Assembly (NCBI GenBank): GCA_947466005.1
Contig: CANIBV010000034.1
Span: 1-13,285, forward strand
Source: Spartobacteria bacterium
GTDB lineage: Bacteria; Verrucomicrobiota; Verrucomicrobiia; Chthoniobacterales; UBA6821
Length of the DNA stretch: 13,285 nucleotides
Reading direction: 5' to 3'
In this document: piece after piece, positions 1-7,103 of the stretch
Position numbering within the stretch: position 1 is the stretch's first letter
Layout: every line of letters begins with the position of its first letter
Made by a program: the position numbers and the translations under genes
The notes under the pieces: model-generated
Told to the model about the DNA's origin: nothing
The model's input: only the letters and a program-made list of their open reading frames with translations
Databases searched by the model: none

Positions 1-50
1 AAATCCATACATTGTTACCCCCCGGTGTCCTTTCTTCTTGGCTCATCTAA

Positions 51-81
51 AGTAAGATTCCGACTCTTACTCCGTGGAATC
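51..81 (+). promoter_or_regulatory. Two mutually exclusive small hairpins upstream of lepA
   Basis: agtaaga (51-57) and tcttact (65-71) form a perfect 7-bp stem with a 7-base loop. gattcc (56-61) and ggaatc (76-81) form an alternative 6-bp stem that shares bases with the first, so both cannot exist together. No T-run follows either one. The element lies about 100-130 bases before the lepA start. It could be an RNA switch or operator in the leader, the tail of an upstream gene's terminator, or chance. The rest of 1-177 shows no recognisable gene. Confidence 0.3.
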
Positions 82-177
82 AAGTGAAAAGCCATCCATC
101 CTTGTTCCTTATTCCTCTCCCGTGCCCGTATCGTGATTGACCCACTTCCTTCAGTGAACGATATTCACCAACTTCTC

Positions 178-1971
178 ATGCCCGTCTCGCATATTCGAAA
201 TTTCTGCATCATCGCCCATATCGACCACGGAAAGACCACCCTTTCTGACCGGCTTCTGGAGGTGACCAACACCATCGCCAATCGGGACAAGCAGGATCAG
301 TTGCTTGACTCCATGGATCTGGAGCGTGAACGCGGCATCACGATCAAGTCTCATCCAGTCTCCATGCAGTACCGGGCCAAGAACGGCCAGGAATACACAC
401 TCAATCTCATGGACACACCGGGCCATGTCGACTTCGCCTATGAAGTCTCCCGAAGCCTTGCCGCCTGTGAGGGCGCGCTTCTGATCGTGGATGCAGCCCA
501 GGGTGTCGAGGCCCAGACGATGGCCAACATCCACCTCGCCCACAAGCAGGGCCTCACCATTATACCGGTGATCAACAAGATCGACCTTCCAAACGCTGAT
601 CTTCCTGCCGTCAAGAAGCAGATGGAGGACCTTCTGGCGATTCCGGCCGATGAGGCGATCCCGGCCAGCGCCAAGGCAGGCATCGGCATCGAGGAGATTC
701 TGGAGGCCGTCGTGGAGCGTATCCCCCCCCCCCCTGAGGGAGACGGGATTTTACGTGCCCTTGTCTTTGATTCCCTCTTCGACACCTACCGGGGCGTTGT
801 CAGTTACATCCGCGTCTTTTCCGGGTCGCTCAAGGCTGGCACCCAAGTGCGCCTCATGTCGACCAACCAATCCTACGAGGTCAAGGAGGTGGGCATCTTC
901 ACTCCCAAGATGACAACCACACAGTCCTTGAGCGTGGGTGATGTCGGATACTTCATTGGCAACATCAAATCGACCGCCGAGATCAAGATCGGCGACACGC
1001 TGACCGACTCCAAGAAGCCCGCTGCAGAGCCCCTCCCCGGATTCAAAGAAGTCCAGCCGATGGTCTACAGCGGCATTTACCCGATCAACACCGCGGACTT
1101 CGAGCAGCTCAAGTCCGCTATGGGCAAGCTCCAGATCAACGACGCCGCCTTCGACTTCATGCCCGAGAGCTCCGTCGCCCTCGGCTTCGGGTTCCGCTGC
1201 GGCTTCCTGGGACTCCTCCACATGGAGATCATCCAGGAGCGACTGCGCCGAGAGTACAACATGGACATTATCGCCACCTACCCGAGCGTGGTGTATGAGG
1301 TGGTGAAGACCAACGGAGAGGTCCTTCTGGTCGACAATCCGGCGAACCTTCCAGACATGAGCGTCGTTGAGGAGATCCGTGAACCGGTGGTGAAATGCTT
1401 CGTTATGATTCCCAACGAGAACATCGGCGACATCATGCAGATCATGATGGACAAGCGCGGTACCGTGGAGAGCACCGAGTCGATCGATACCCGCCGCGTC
1501 ATGATCACGGCCGTCCTCCCACTAAACGAAATCCTCGTCGACTTCCACGACAAGATCAAATCCGTTACCCGTGGCTACGGCTCCATGGATTACGAACCGG
1601 CCGGCTACCGTCCCGACCGCATGGTGAAGCTCGAGATGCTCGTGAATGGAGAGCCTGTGGATGCCTTCTCCAGCATCGTCCACCGCGACAAGGCCGAGGC
1701 CCGTGGACGCTCCCTGGCCGCCAAGCTCAAGGAAGTCATCCCCACACAGATGTATCAGGTCGCCATCCAAGCCGCCGTCGGCGGCAAGATCGTCGCCCGC
1801 GAGAGCATAGGTGCCATGCGTAAGAACGTGACCGCCAAATGCTATGGTGGCGACATCACCCGCAAGCGCAAACTCCTCGAGAAGCAGAAGGAAGGAAAGA
1901 AGCGCATGAAGGCCATCGGCCAGGTAAACATCCCCCAAGAAGCTTTCATTGAAGTACTGAAAACCAGCTGA
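178..1971 (+). CDS. lepA: Elongation factor 4 (LepA), ribosome-associated GTPase
   Basis: This is a translational GTPase that binds the ribosome in the cytoplasm and is proposed to back-translocate or remodel stalled ribosomes. From ATG 178 the product is 597 residues, the usual length for the family. G motifs visible are AHIDHGKT (13-20), RERGIT (50-55) for switch I, DTPGH (79-83), NKID (133-136) and SAK (164-166). The LepA-specific C-terminal part is present, with a basic RKRKLLEKQKEGKKRMK stretch and the ending AIGQVNIPQEAFIEVLK. The frame stays open upstream to a GTG at 133, which would add 15 residues. I prefer ATG 178 because HIRNF follows within four residues, as in typical LepA; neither start has a clear Shine-Dalgarno. 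A run of 12 C at 723-734 encodes part of a PPPP stretch. The next gene converges, with only 21 bases between the stops. Confidence 0.97.
   Translation: MPVSHIRNFCIIAHIDHGKTTLSDRLLEVTNTIANRDKQDQLLDSMDLERERGITIKSHPVSMQYRAKNGQEYTLNLMDTPGHVDFAYEVSRSLAACEGALLIVDAAQGVEAQTMANIHLAHKQGLTIIPVINKIDLPNADLPAVKKQMEDLLAIPADEAIPASAKAGIGIEEILEAVVERIPPPPEGDGILRALVFDSLFDTYRGVVSYIRVFSGSLKAGTQVRLMSTNQSYEVKEVGIFTPKMTTTQSLSVGDVGYFIGNIKSTAEIKIGDTLTDSKKPAAEPLPGFKEVQPMVYSGIYPINTADFEQLKSAMGKLQINDAAFDFMPESSVALGFGFRCGFLGLLHMEIIQERLRREYNMDIIATYPSVVYEVVKTNGEVLLVDNPANLPDMSVVEEIREPVVKCFVMIPNENIGDIMQIMMDKRGTVESTESIDTRRVMITAVLPLNEILVDFHDKIKSVTRGYGSMDYEPAGYRPDRMVKLEMLVNGEPVDAFSSIVHRDKAEARGRSLAAKLKEVIPTQMYQVAIQAAVGGKIVARESIGAMRKNVTAKCYGGDITRKRKLLEKQKEGKKRMKAIGQVNIPQEAFIEVLKTS
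723..734 (+). repeat. Homopolymer C12 tract inside lepA
   Basis: Twelve consecutive C lie within codons for Ile-Pro-Pro-Pro-Pro-Glu in domain linker sequence just after the GTPase core. A gain or loss of one C would frameshift lepA and truncate it near residue 200. The tract is seen directly; its instability is inferred from general slippage behaviour. Confidence 0.9.
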
Positions 1972-1992
1972 CGTTGCTTTTGTAGTGGCTTC

Positions 1993-3756
1993 TTATCCCC
2001 TGCGGCGGCGGAGGATCATCAATGTTGATACACCTCCAACAAGGAGTGCCCAGGTCGAGGGCTCGGGGACGACTGTGAGCATTCCTGTGTTCAGATTGAT
2101 TCCGATGTAGCCATTGTCGGCTCCTACAGTGAGGGCGTTGTTATCCCACATCTGCCAGGTGTTGTTGGCAGCGTAGTAGTTGAGGTCGCTCCAACCGCTT
2201 CCGTTGAGGTTGTACTTGACCGAAGAGAAGCCCCCCGTCTCCGATCCGAAGTTGAAGAGGTAGTTCTGGAAGGCGGTGCCCATGTTGTAGGATCCGGTGA
2301 TGTCGAGCTTGAGCACGCCGCCGTAGGTCAGGGCTCCCGTCACGTTGACCTGATCGAAGCCGACCCCAGCACCTGAACCCGCTACCTCGAAGATGCTGGT
2401 GCTACCGCTGTTGAGGGTTAGGCTTCCTGTGACGCCGAGGATACCGGGGCTGTTGCCGGGGGCCAGCGTACCACCGGAGGCGATCGTGGTGTTGCCCACC
2501 AGGGTGCCGTATCCAGCGAGGGTCTGGCCGTTGCCGATCGTGATGCCACCACCCGAGGGAGCGCTCGCGTCGAGGGTGCCCTTACTAGCACGGGTGCCGA
2601 GATTGATCTCCGTGCTGGCGAGGGAGGCCCCGAAACCGAGGATCAGGGTGCCGGCGCTCACTGTGGTCTTGCCAGTGAAGGTCTCCGCTGCGTTGAGGGT
2701 GACAGATCCGAGGCCTGTCTTGGTCAGTGTGACGCCTGCGCCTGCGAGGGTCGGATCGATTGTGCCGCTCGATGCGGTGTAACTCGTGCCAGTGAGGGTG
2801 CCGCTACCGGTGATGCTACCCGAGTTCAGGGTCACCTCACCCACCGTTGCGTTATAGGAGCCGAGAGCGAGCTTGCTTCCATTGTTGACAGTGAGCGCCC
2901 CTGCACCAGAGCCGAGGGCAGTGGAACTCCCGGCCACCAGCGCGCCGCCGTTGACCGTGGTCGTGCCGCTGTAACTGTTGTTACCGGAGAGGATGAGAGT
3001 ACCCGTGCCCCTCTGGGTCAGGCTTCCCGATCCAGAGATCGGACTTGCCACGCTATAGGCTCCCGTACGGTTGAAGATGAGCGAGGAGTTATTGGTGATA
3101 TTGTTGGTCCCGAGGGATCCCGTGCCCCCCCCGTTTCCGATCTGAAGAGCTCCCGCACTGATGAGCGTCGTGCCGGTGCATGTATTCTCGTTGGCAAGCA
3201 CCATTGTCCCTGATCCGGCCTTTTCAAGTGATCCGGTGCCGCTGACACTGGAGCTGATCAGAATATTAGCGGTCGAGGCGTTGACGATGTCATTTCCCGA
3301 GAGGATGAGCCCGAGATTAATGGTCTGTAGGTTTGTGGAGAGGTTCGTGATGCCTCCGGCCAGCGTGATGCTGTTGCCGTTGAGGATGAAACCCCCTGCG
3401 GCATTGGTGAAGGTGATGCTGGTGGCAGTTAGCCCGGTGATATCGTTGATATTGTTCAGACGTGTCGTTCCATCAAAGATGAAATCATTGGTGCTGTTAG
3501 GTGCCGGCATTGCATTCCTGTCGGTCCAATTATTATTCTTTCCCCCAGACGAACTAGAACTCCATTTTGTATCGGGGCCACCACCATTCCATGTCTTTGG
3601 AGTGGCTGATGTAGCCTGTGTGAAGGTGATCAGCGAGAACAGCATGAGCACCAAGGTGATCATGGAGCGGGCGGATCGATTGATGCGATGTGTGCGTGTG
3701 CTTTGCGTGTTGGAAGCGTTGGAAGCGGATTGGTTCGAAGCGGTTTGATGTCTCAT
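1993..3756 (-). CDS. Secreted beta-strand-repeat (PATR) protein with PEP-CTERM sorting signal
   Basis: This is a predicted surface or secreted protein of 587 residues. After a long N/Q/S/T-rich start, a hydrophobic signal segment lies at about 33-46, followed by Ala/Thr-rich cleavage-type sequence. Three autotransporter-associated beta-strand repeats sit near 176-207, 245-276 and 343-374, each with a GTG/GLG-(T/S)-L-x-L core, then TGTT or TGKT, then a GAL/GTL turn. The GTLAPGNSPGILGVTGSL block (429-446) often follows such repeats. The C terminus is a textbook PEP-CTERM tail: VPEPSTWALL from 563, a hydrophobic helix and a final RRRR. In known systems this tail is cut and processed by exosortase; none is encoded here. 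No autotransporter beta-barrel is present. The start is uncertain: an in-frame ATG at 3663 lies right before the signal segment and would remove 31 residues. The ligand or function is unknown. Confidence 0.88.
   Translation of the reverse strand: MRHQTASNQSASNASNTQSTRTHRINRSARSMITLVLMLFSLITFTQATSATPKTWNGGGPDTKWSSSSSGGKNNNWTDRNAMPAPNSTNDFIFDGTTRLNNINDITGLTATSITFTNAAGGFILNGNSITLAGGITNLSTNLQTINLGLILSGNDIVNASTANILISSSVSGTGSLEKAGSGTMVLANENTCTGTTLISAGALQIGNGGGTGSLGTNNITNNSSLIFNRTGAYSVASPISGSGSLTQRGTGTLILSGNNSYSGTTTVNGGALVAGSSTALGSGAGALTVNNGSKLALGSYNATVGEVTLNSGSITGSGTLTGTSYTASSGTIDPTLAGAGVTLTKTGLGSVTLNAAETFTGKTTVSAGTLILGFGASLASTEINLGTRASKGTLDASAPSGGGITIGNGQTLAGYGTLVGNTTIASGGTLAPGNSPGILGVTGSLTLNSGSTSIFEVAGSGAGVGFDQVNVTGALTYGGVLKLDITGSYNMGTAFQNYLFNFGSETGGFSSVKYNLNGSGWSDLNYYAANNTWQMWDNNALTVGADNGYIGINLNTGMLTVVPEPSTWALLVGGVSTLMILRRRRG
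3710..3742. repeat. Degenerate 9-base tandem repeat at the 5' end of the PEP-CTERM gene
   Basis: ttggaagcg occurs twice in tandem (3710-3718, 3719-3727), and a related ttcgaagcg follows at 3734-3742. Read on the - strand it encodes the ASNQSASNASN stretch upstream of the signal segment. Its low-complexity nature adds doubt about whether translation really starts at 3756 rather than 3663. Confidence 0.6.
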
Positions 3757-3907
3757 GTGCTAGAGAATAATCCCGTGCACGCAGCGGACGGTAGCTGGTC
3801 ACTAGCTTACGTTGAGCTAAGGAGTACCCTTAGAGCACTTGGAGTGGTTTTGATTCAATTCGGCACGCACCTTTGTGTGCTTGCTTGGGAACAAAGGGAG
3901 TTTCTTC

Positions 3908-3921
3908 CGCTGAGGCGCGGA
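3908..3921 (-). repeat. Partial inverted copy of GC-rich dispersed repeat
   Basis: cgctgaggcgcgga matches the reverse complement of 4067-4080 at 13 of 14 bases. Together with the copy at 4064-4092 it makes a widely spaced inverted pair. Confidence 0.45.
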
Positions 3922-3977
3922 GTTTTTGGGCTGGGAACAACGGATCTTTAGAAGTGTCTCCCTTGGAAGGAGTGGCC

Positions 3978-4031
3978 AGGAACCATCGTGTTTCGATCAA
4001 GTAATTCTCTGAATGACGAGGAACCATCGTG
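3978..4031. repeat. 13-base direct repeat, two copies
   Basis: aggaaccatcgtg occurs at 3978-3990 and again at 4019-4031, start-to-start distance 41 bases. It lies about 220-275 bases upstream of the PEP-CTERM start codon. It could be a paired regulator site or part of a larger dispersed element; the sequence alone does not decide. Confidence 0.5.
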
Positions 4032-4063
4032 ATCATCCTCTCTGGAACCAATCCATTGTTTTT

Positions 4064-4092
4064 TCCTCCGCGCCTCTGCGTCTTTGCGCGAG
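4064..4092 (+). repeat. GC-rich dispersed repeat (CGCCTCTGCG type), copy 1
   Basis: The core is cgcctctgcg followed by tctttgcgcg. It matches 10313-10341 at 25 of 29 positions. Motifs of this kind are common intergenic repeats in several GC-rich phyla and give rise to many spurious small open frames. It resembles REP-like elements, with no transposase nearby. Confidence 0.7.
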
Positions 4093-4182
4093 CCCCTTGT
4101 ATCTATCGACGATGAAGATGATCTCCCCGAGAACGACAGAATAACTAGATGATGCTCTAGGTGGTGCTTTCCCTCCGCTCCT

Positions 4183-4680
4183 TCACCTCTCGCTGGCGAC
4201 CTCCACTTTCCGATCCCCCCTCCAGATCCGGTAGCGGACCTCGACTCCCTTGGGGACGTAGATGACCATGGGAAGTCGGCTGTTGTAGCGACGGAGTTCG
4301 GGGTCTCCACCGAGCGTGATAAAGCGCTCAACCTTGGGGATGTCAGGGTCCACGGCCATGAGGGTCCCGGCCATCGGCCCGAGGGACTTCAGGATGAAAT
4401 AGTCATAGCCCCAGCCTGGGATCGGAACTGCCTCCAATCGTCCTCCAAAGAAGTAGCGGTTCCCCTCATCCAGCGTCACCGTTTTACCAATGATGAGCTC
4501 CATCTTGAGGAGATCCTCATCCGCCCGGGGTGGTAGCATGATCACAAACCGAGTCATCCCCTCCTCCGCCCGAGGGAAGGCTTTTAACGCTGAGGCCTCA
4601 TCCCTGGGATGATCCGAGGCGACAAGTGATGAAGCAGTTAACAACAAGCAAAGTGCCAGTGGCGTTATCTTCTTATTCAA
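4183..4680 (-). CDS. eco: Ecotin-family periplasmic serine protease inhibitor
   Basis: This 165-residue protein has a signal peptide (about 1-21, ending LVA before SD). The rest aligns with ecotin: FPRAEEGMTRFVIMLPP (35-51) matches the YPQAEKGMKRQVIQLTP region, GWGYDY (89-94) is the secondary-site loop, RRYNSRLPMVIYVP (130-143) matches LRYNSKLPIVVYTP, and VRYRIW (148-153) is the dimerisation arm. Ecotin dimers clamp trypsin-fold proteases in the periplasm. The reactive loop reads GTLMAV (105-110) against STMMAC in E. coli, so P1 is Leu107 instead of Met. Both disulfide cysteines of E. coli ecotin are missing, and the only Cys (11) is in the signal peptide. The start is TTG, the only start codon after the preceding in-frame stop, with a weak ribosome site. 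It is last in the cluster, 36 bases after the TIGR03790 gene. Identity is firm; the target protease is unknown. Confidence 0.93.
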   Translation of the reverse strand: MNKKITPLALCLLLTASSLVASDHPRDEASALKAFPRAEEGMTRFVIMLPPRADEDLLKMELIIGKTVTLDEGNRYFFGGRLEAVPIPGWGYDYFILKSLGPMAGTLMAVDPDIPKVERFITLGGDPELRRYNSRLPMVIYVPKGVEVRYRIWRGDRKVEVASER

Positions 4681-4716
4681 GATCTTTGATTCTAAATGCT
4701 ATTTCTAAGTTCCAGA

Positions 4717-6303
4717 TTATTTTAGCTGCGCTCCTTCTGGAGCTGGCGAATGAGTCAACTTGATGGGATCCATGCGGGCGATCCAGGTCAAGAGAAGCCC
4801 ACGCTGAGCGGAGGTGGTGAAACGGAGAAGCCCCTGACGCAGGAGAGCCGCACCACGCATTGGGTCGCCCTGTTTCTCGATGGCACGGGCCTGCTCCAGA
4901 TAAAGACGAAACTGGATGGTGGGATCCTTGGCGATGGCTCCGGCATCGCGAAAGCTGGCCTCGGCGGCAGCAAGGGCCCCTGCATCCATCTGAGCCGCAC
5001 CCAAGGCCTCGATATACAGGCTCTGCCCCCCCTGCTGCGCACGGGCGATCAGATCACCGGCTGACTGAAGAACATCCCCGTTGTGGGAAAGGATGATACG
5101 GCGGTAGTCAGTCCAGACGCTATTTGTCGGTGATGTGCTGTCGGGTTCGGAGAAGCAGGCGTAGGGTCGATACAGGGGGTCACCGACGAGGACGCTCATC
5201 CAGGAGAGGACGGGCTGTGCCCTATAGTAGCTCTCGACGAGATTGGATCCTGCCAGAAGAGCCCCCGCCATGACTCCGAAGTCTGTCGTAAAGGGGAGAT
5301 AAGGCTCGTAGACATTCCCCACAGAGGCACTCGCTCCATGTTGAATGAGTGGGCCGGTCCAGCCTTTGAGCGGGTCGTGAAGGGTCGTCGCGCTGAAGGA
5401 ATGGAGATGCGCCGCCACGGCACCGGGGATGAAGTGGAAGAATGGATCGGCAAAGGGACCGTCGATGTTTTCCGAGTACCATCCGTAGTAGGCGGCGGCA
5501 TCAGTGATAGGAAAACCACTTTGGAAGGTGTCCGGAAGGTCGTCAGTGATCACGGGAATACCACTTCTGCGCATAGCGGAACCAGCTTCCCTGATCCAGT
5601 TGTCACCCTGAACGTACCCCGCCGATGTGATGGAGCGGAGATCGATGTACCCCCACCCCCAGAGGCCCTCCTTCTCGGCCTTGATCCCGTTCATCACCAT
5701 GGCCCTGACGGCATCTGCGGAAGGAGCATCAAGTCTGGAGACGAGGAGTAAGGCGGGCGGTGGCTGGGGATTAAAGACTGACTGTGAGGCATTATTGCAG
5801 AGGGGGTTCTTCAGGACGCCAGAGATCTGGGAGGAGTAGAAACCAAGCATGGAGAGCTCTGAATCCACCGAGGCGGCGTTGCAGGAGCCGTACGGAGCTG
5901 GCTGGACCTTGGCATCTCCCGGGTAGTCGGCGCAGTCCTTGACCTTCAGCGGCACTCCGCGGATCAGAACGGCATACCTGATCTGTGTGGCGATCACGAT
6001 GGGGTGATTCATCATGTCCTTAGTCATGATCCAGTAATTCCGCTTCAGGAACTCATCCCTGACGGCTCCGGCGATCGATGCATCGTAGTCGCTGCGGGTG
6101 ATCTCCTCGGTAACGGGAGTAGCAAGGGCAATCTCGCGGGAGGGGTCGATTCCCCTCGCTTCACAGTAAAAGTCGGCAAGTCCCTTGGACTCGGGATCGT
6201 TCATATTGTAGATCACGACCGTGGCCCTGGCATCCTCCGCAGGAGTGGCGGCAAGCACTCTCGTGAGGAGCAGGATGAGCAGAGGGAACAAGACGTACTT
6301 CAT
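4717..6303 (-). CDS. TIGR03790 family protein (exosortase-associated, function unknown) with helical-repeat tail
   Basis: This is a 528-residue exported protein. A signal peptide covers about 1-19. The core (about 27-385) carries blocks typical of TIGR03790: VVIYNMNDPESKGLADFYCEARGI early (29-52), RYAVLIRGVPLKV (109-121), SVDSELSML (145-153), a GYIDLRS block (218-224), and a late GPLIQHGASASVGNVYEPYL region with VGDPLYRPYA (373-382). That family is known only from genomes with exosortase, so the PEP-CTERM gene downstream fits. Residues about 405-512 look like alpha-helical TPR-type repeats (AAEASFRDAG, RGAALLRQG), suggesting a protein-binding tail. ATG overlaps the stop of the upstream metallo-hydrolase (ATGA at 6303-6300), implying translational coupling. 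The biochemical role is not known. The HG pair at 322-323 recalls clan CD proteases, but I see no matching catalytic Cys block and do not claim activity. Confidence 0.87.
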   Translation of the reverse strand: MKYVLFPLLILLLTRVLAATPAEDARATVVIYNMNDPESKGLADFYCEARGIDPSREIALATPVTEEITRSDYDASIAGAVRDEFLKRNYWIMTKDMMNHPIVIATQIRYAVLIRGVPLKVKDCADYPGDAKVQPAPYGSCNAASVDSELSMLGFYSSQISGVLKNPLCNNASQSVFNPQPPPALLLVSRLDAPSADAVRAMVMNGIKAEKEGLWGWGYIDLRSITSAGYVQGDNWIREAGSAMRRSGIPVITDDLPDTFQSGFPITDAAAYYGWYSENIDGPFADPFFHFIPGAVAAHLHSFSATTLHDPLKGWTGPLIQHGASASVGNVYEPYLPFTTDFGVMAGALLAGSNLVESYYRAQPVLSWMSVLVGDPLYRPYACFSEPDSTSPTNSVWTDYRRIILSHNGDVLQSAGDLIARAQQGGQSLYIEALGAAQMDAGALAAAEASFRDAGAIAKDPTIQFRLYLEQARAIEKQGDPMRGAALLRQGLLRFTTSAQRGLLLTWIARMDPIKLTHSPAPEGAQLK

Positions 6304-7103
6304 GACAATGAGATCTTCCCGTTAACCGAAATAGTCAGCCCGTCGTAAGCGAGGTGGCATCCCTCGGGAAGCTCTCTCTCCTTGGCGGCATGGGAAACCT
6401 CATGGCAGAGGTGGATCAGGTAGGTCGATCCCGGCGCGATGGCGCGGGATGCCTCGAGGGCCTGATCGAAATTCATGTGCGTCGGATGCGGCGTCTCGCG
6501 CAGGGCGTCCAGCACCAGCACCTCGACTCCGTGAGCCGCCTCCACCGCCTCGACGGGAACAGAAGAGCAGTCGGTGTAGTAAGCAAGCAGCTTGCGACCT
6601 CCGCGGTGGAGGACGTAGCCGGTGGTGGTGAATCTGCCATGCGGCAGATCGACGGGAATAACGGTGGTCTCCCCGAGTTGAAAAGGACCAGCGATGATCT
6701 CGGGGGCTAGGCGAAGGTAGTTTTTCCACGGCTGGGGGTCCTCAAAGGCATAGCGGAAAGTACTCCTGATACCGGCCATTGTTTTGGCTGATGCAAAGAC
6801 CGGCATCGCGCGATCTTCCATCTCGCAAAAGCGCCTCATGTCATCGAAGCCCATGATATGGTCAGTATGGGCATGGGTCATAAGCGCCGCGTCGAGGCGG
6901 GTCACCCTCTCCCTGAGACACTGCGCCCGGAAGTCTGGGGCCGTATCGATCACGAAATGCTTGTCGGAGGCCTTCACCAGCAGGGAGGTGCGGGTGCGAT
7001 GATCACGGGCATCAGTCGAGTGACAGACGGGACAGTCACAGCCGATGACAGGAATCCCCTGCGAGGTCCCTGTTCCAAGAAAGGTGAGTTCCAATGACGG
7101 CAT
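6300..7103 (-). CDS. PhnP-like metallo-beta-lactamase-fold hydrolase
   Basis: This 267-residue cytoplasmic enzyme has no signal peptide. Metal ligands visible are HxHxDH at 77-82 (THAHTDH), His155 (LPHG), Asp178 (YTDCSS) and His231. A CxCxxC motif at Cys22, Cys24 and Cys27, just after the glycine-rich FLGTGTSQGIP strand, matches the structural zinc site of E. coli PhnP. The ending CHLAYDGLTISV also parallels PhnP. PhnP cleaves cyclic phosphate and phosphodiester substrates, but homologues outside phn operons occur widely and no phn genes are present here, so the substrate is open. It is the first gene of the - strand cluster, overlapping the TIGR03790 gene by 4 bases and diverging from recN. 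The ATG at 7103 fits the conserved start MxxLELTFLGTG; no Shine-Dalgarno is evident. Confidence 0.9.
   Translation of the reverse strand: MPSLELTFLGTGTSQGIPVIGCDCPVCHSTDARDHRTRTSLLVKASDKHFVIDTAPDFRAQCLRERVTRLDAALMTHAHTDHIMGFDDMRRFCEMEDRAMPVFASAKTMAGIRSTFRYAFEDPQPWKNYLRLAPEIIAGPFQLGETTVIPVDLPHGRFTTTGYVLHRGGRKLLAYYTDCSSVPVEAVEAAHGVEVLVLDALRETPHPTHMNFDQALEASRAIAPGSTYLIHLCHEVSHAAKERELPEGCHLAYDGLTISVNGKISLS

Larger units (their letters stand above)
3757..4182. other. Gene-free interval between ecotin and PEP-CTERM genes, repeat-bearing
   Basis: This 426-base stretch has no convincing gene. Its small open frames have repeat-derived, low-complexity translations and no family resemblance. It holds a copy of the GC-rich repeat (4064-4092), a shorter inverted relative (3908-3921) and a 13-base direct repeat (3978-3990 and 4019-4031). 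It must also contain the promoter of the PEP-CTERM gene, unless that gene is read from the ecotin cluster, but I could not pick a convincing -35/-10 pair. Confidence 0.6.

Noticed and set aside
133..177. GTG start for lepA giving 15 extra residues
   Set aside because: The extension has no resemblance to LepA, whose conserved HIRNF motif normally comes within a few residues of the start; ATG 178 fits. Not fully excluded.
4145..4160. Hairpin ctaga-tgatgc-tctag as terminator of ecotin
   Set aside because: The stem is only 5 bp, AT-rich, and lacks a proper T-run on the - strand, so it is too weak to call.
3830..4331. Overlapping - strand open frames between the ecotin and PEP-CTERM genes
   Set aside because: They are short, overlap each other or the ecotin gene, and their translations come from dispersed repeats (DAEARRKKQ type). 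No family resemblance or start signal.
5318..5340. His-Gly pair in the TIGR03790 protein as a clan CD (gingipain/caspase-like) protease site
   Set aside because: No cysteine block at the expected distance after a hydrophobic strand is visible, so a single HG motif does not support a protease call.
6300..7103. Hydrolase as a phosphonate-utilisation PhnP
   Set aside because: The fold and zinc motif match PhnP, but no phn gene lies nearby and the family is broad, so the gene symbol was withheld.
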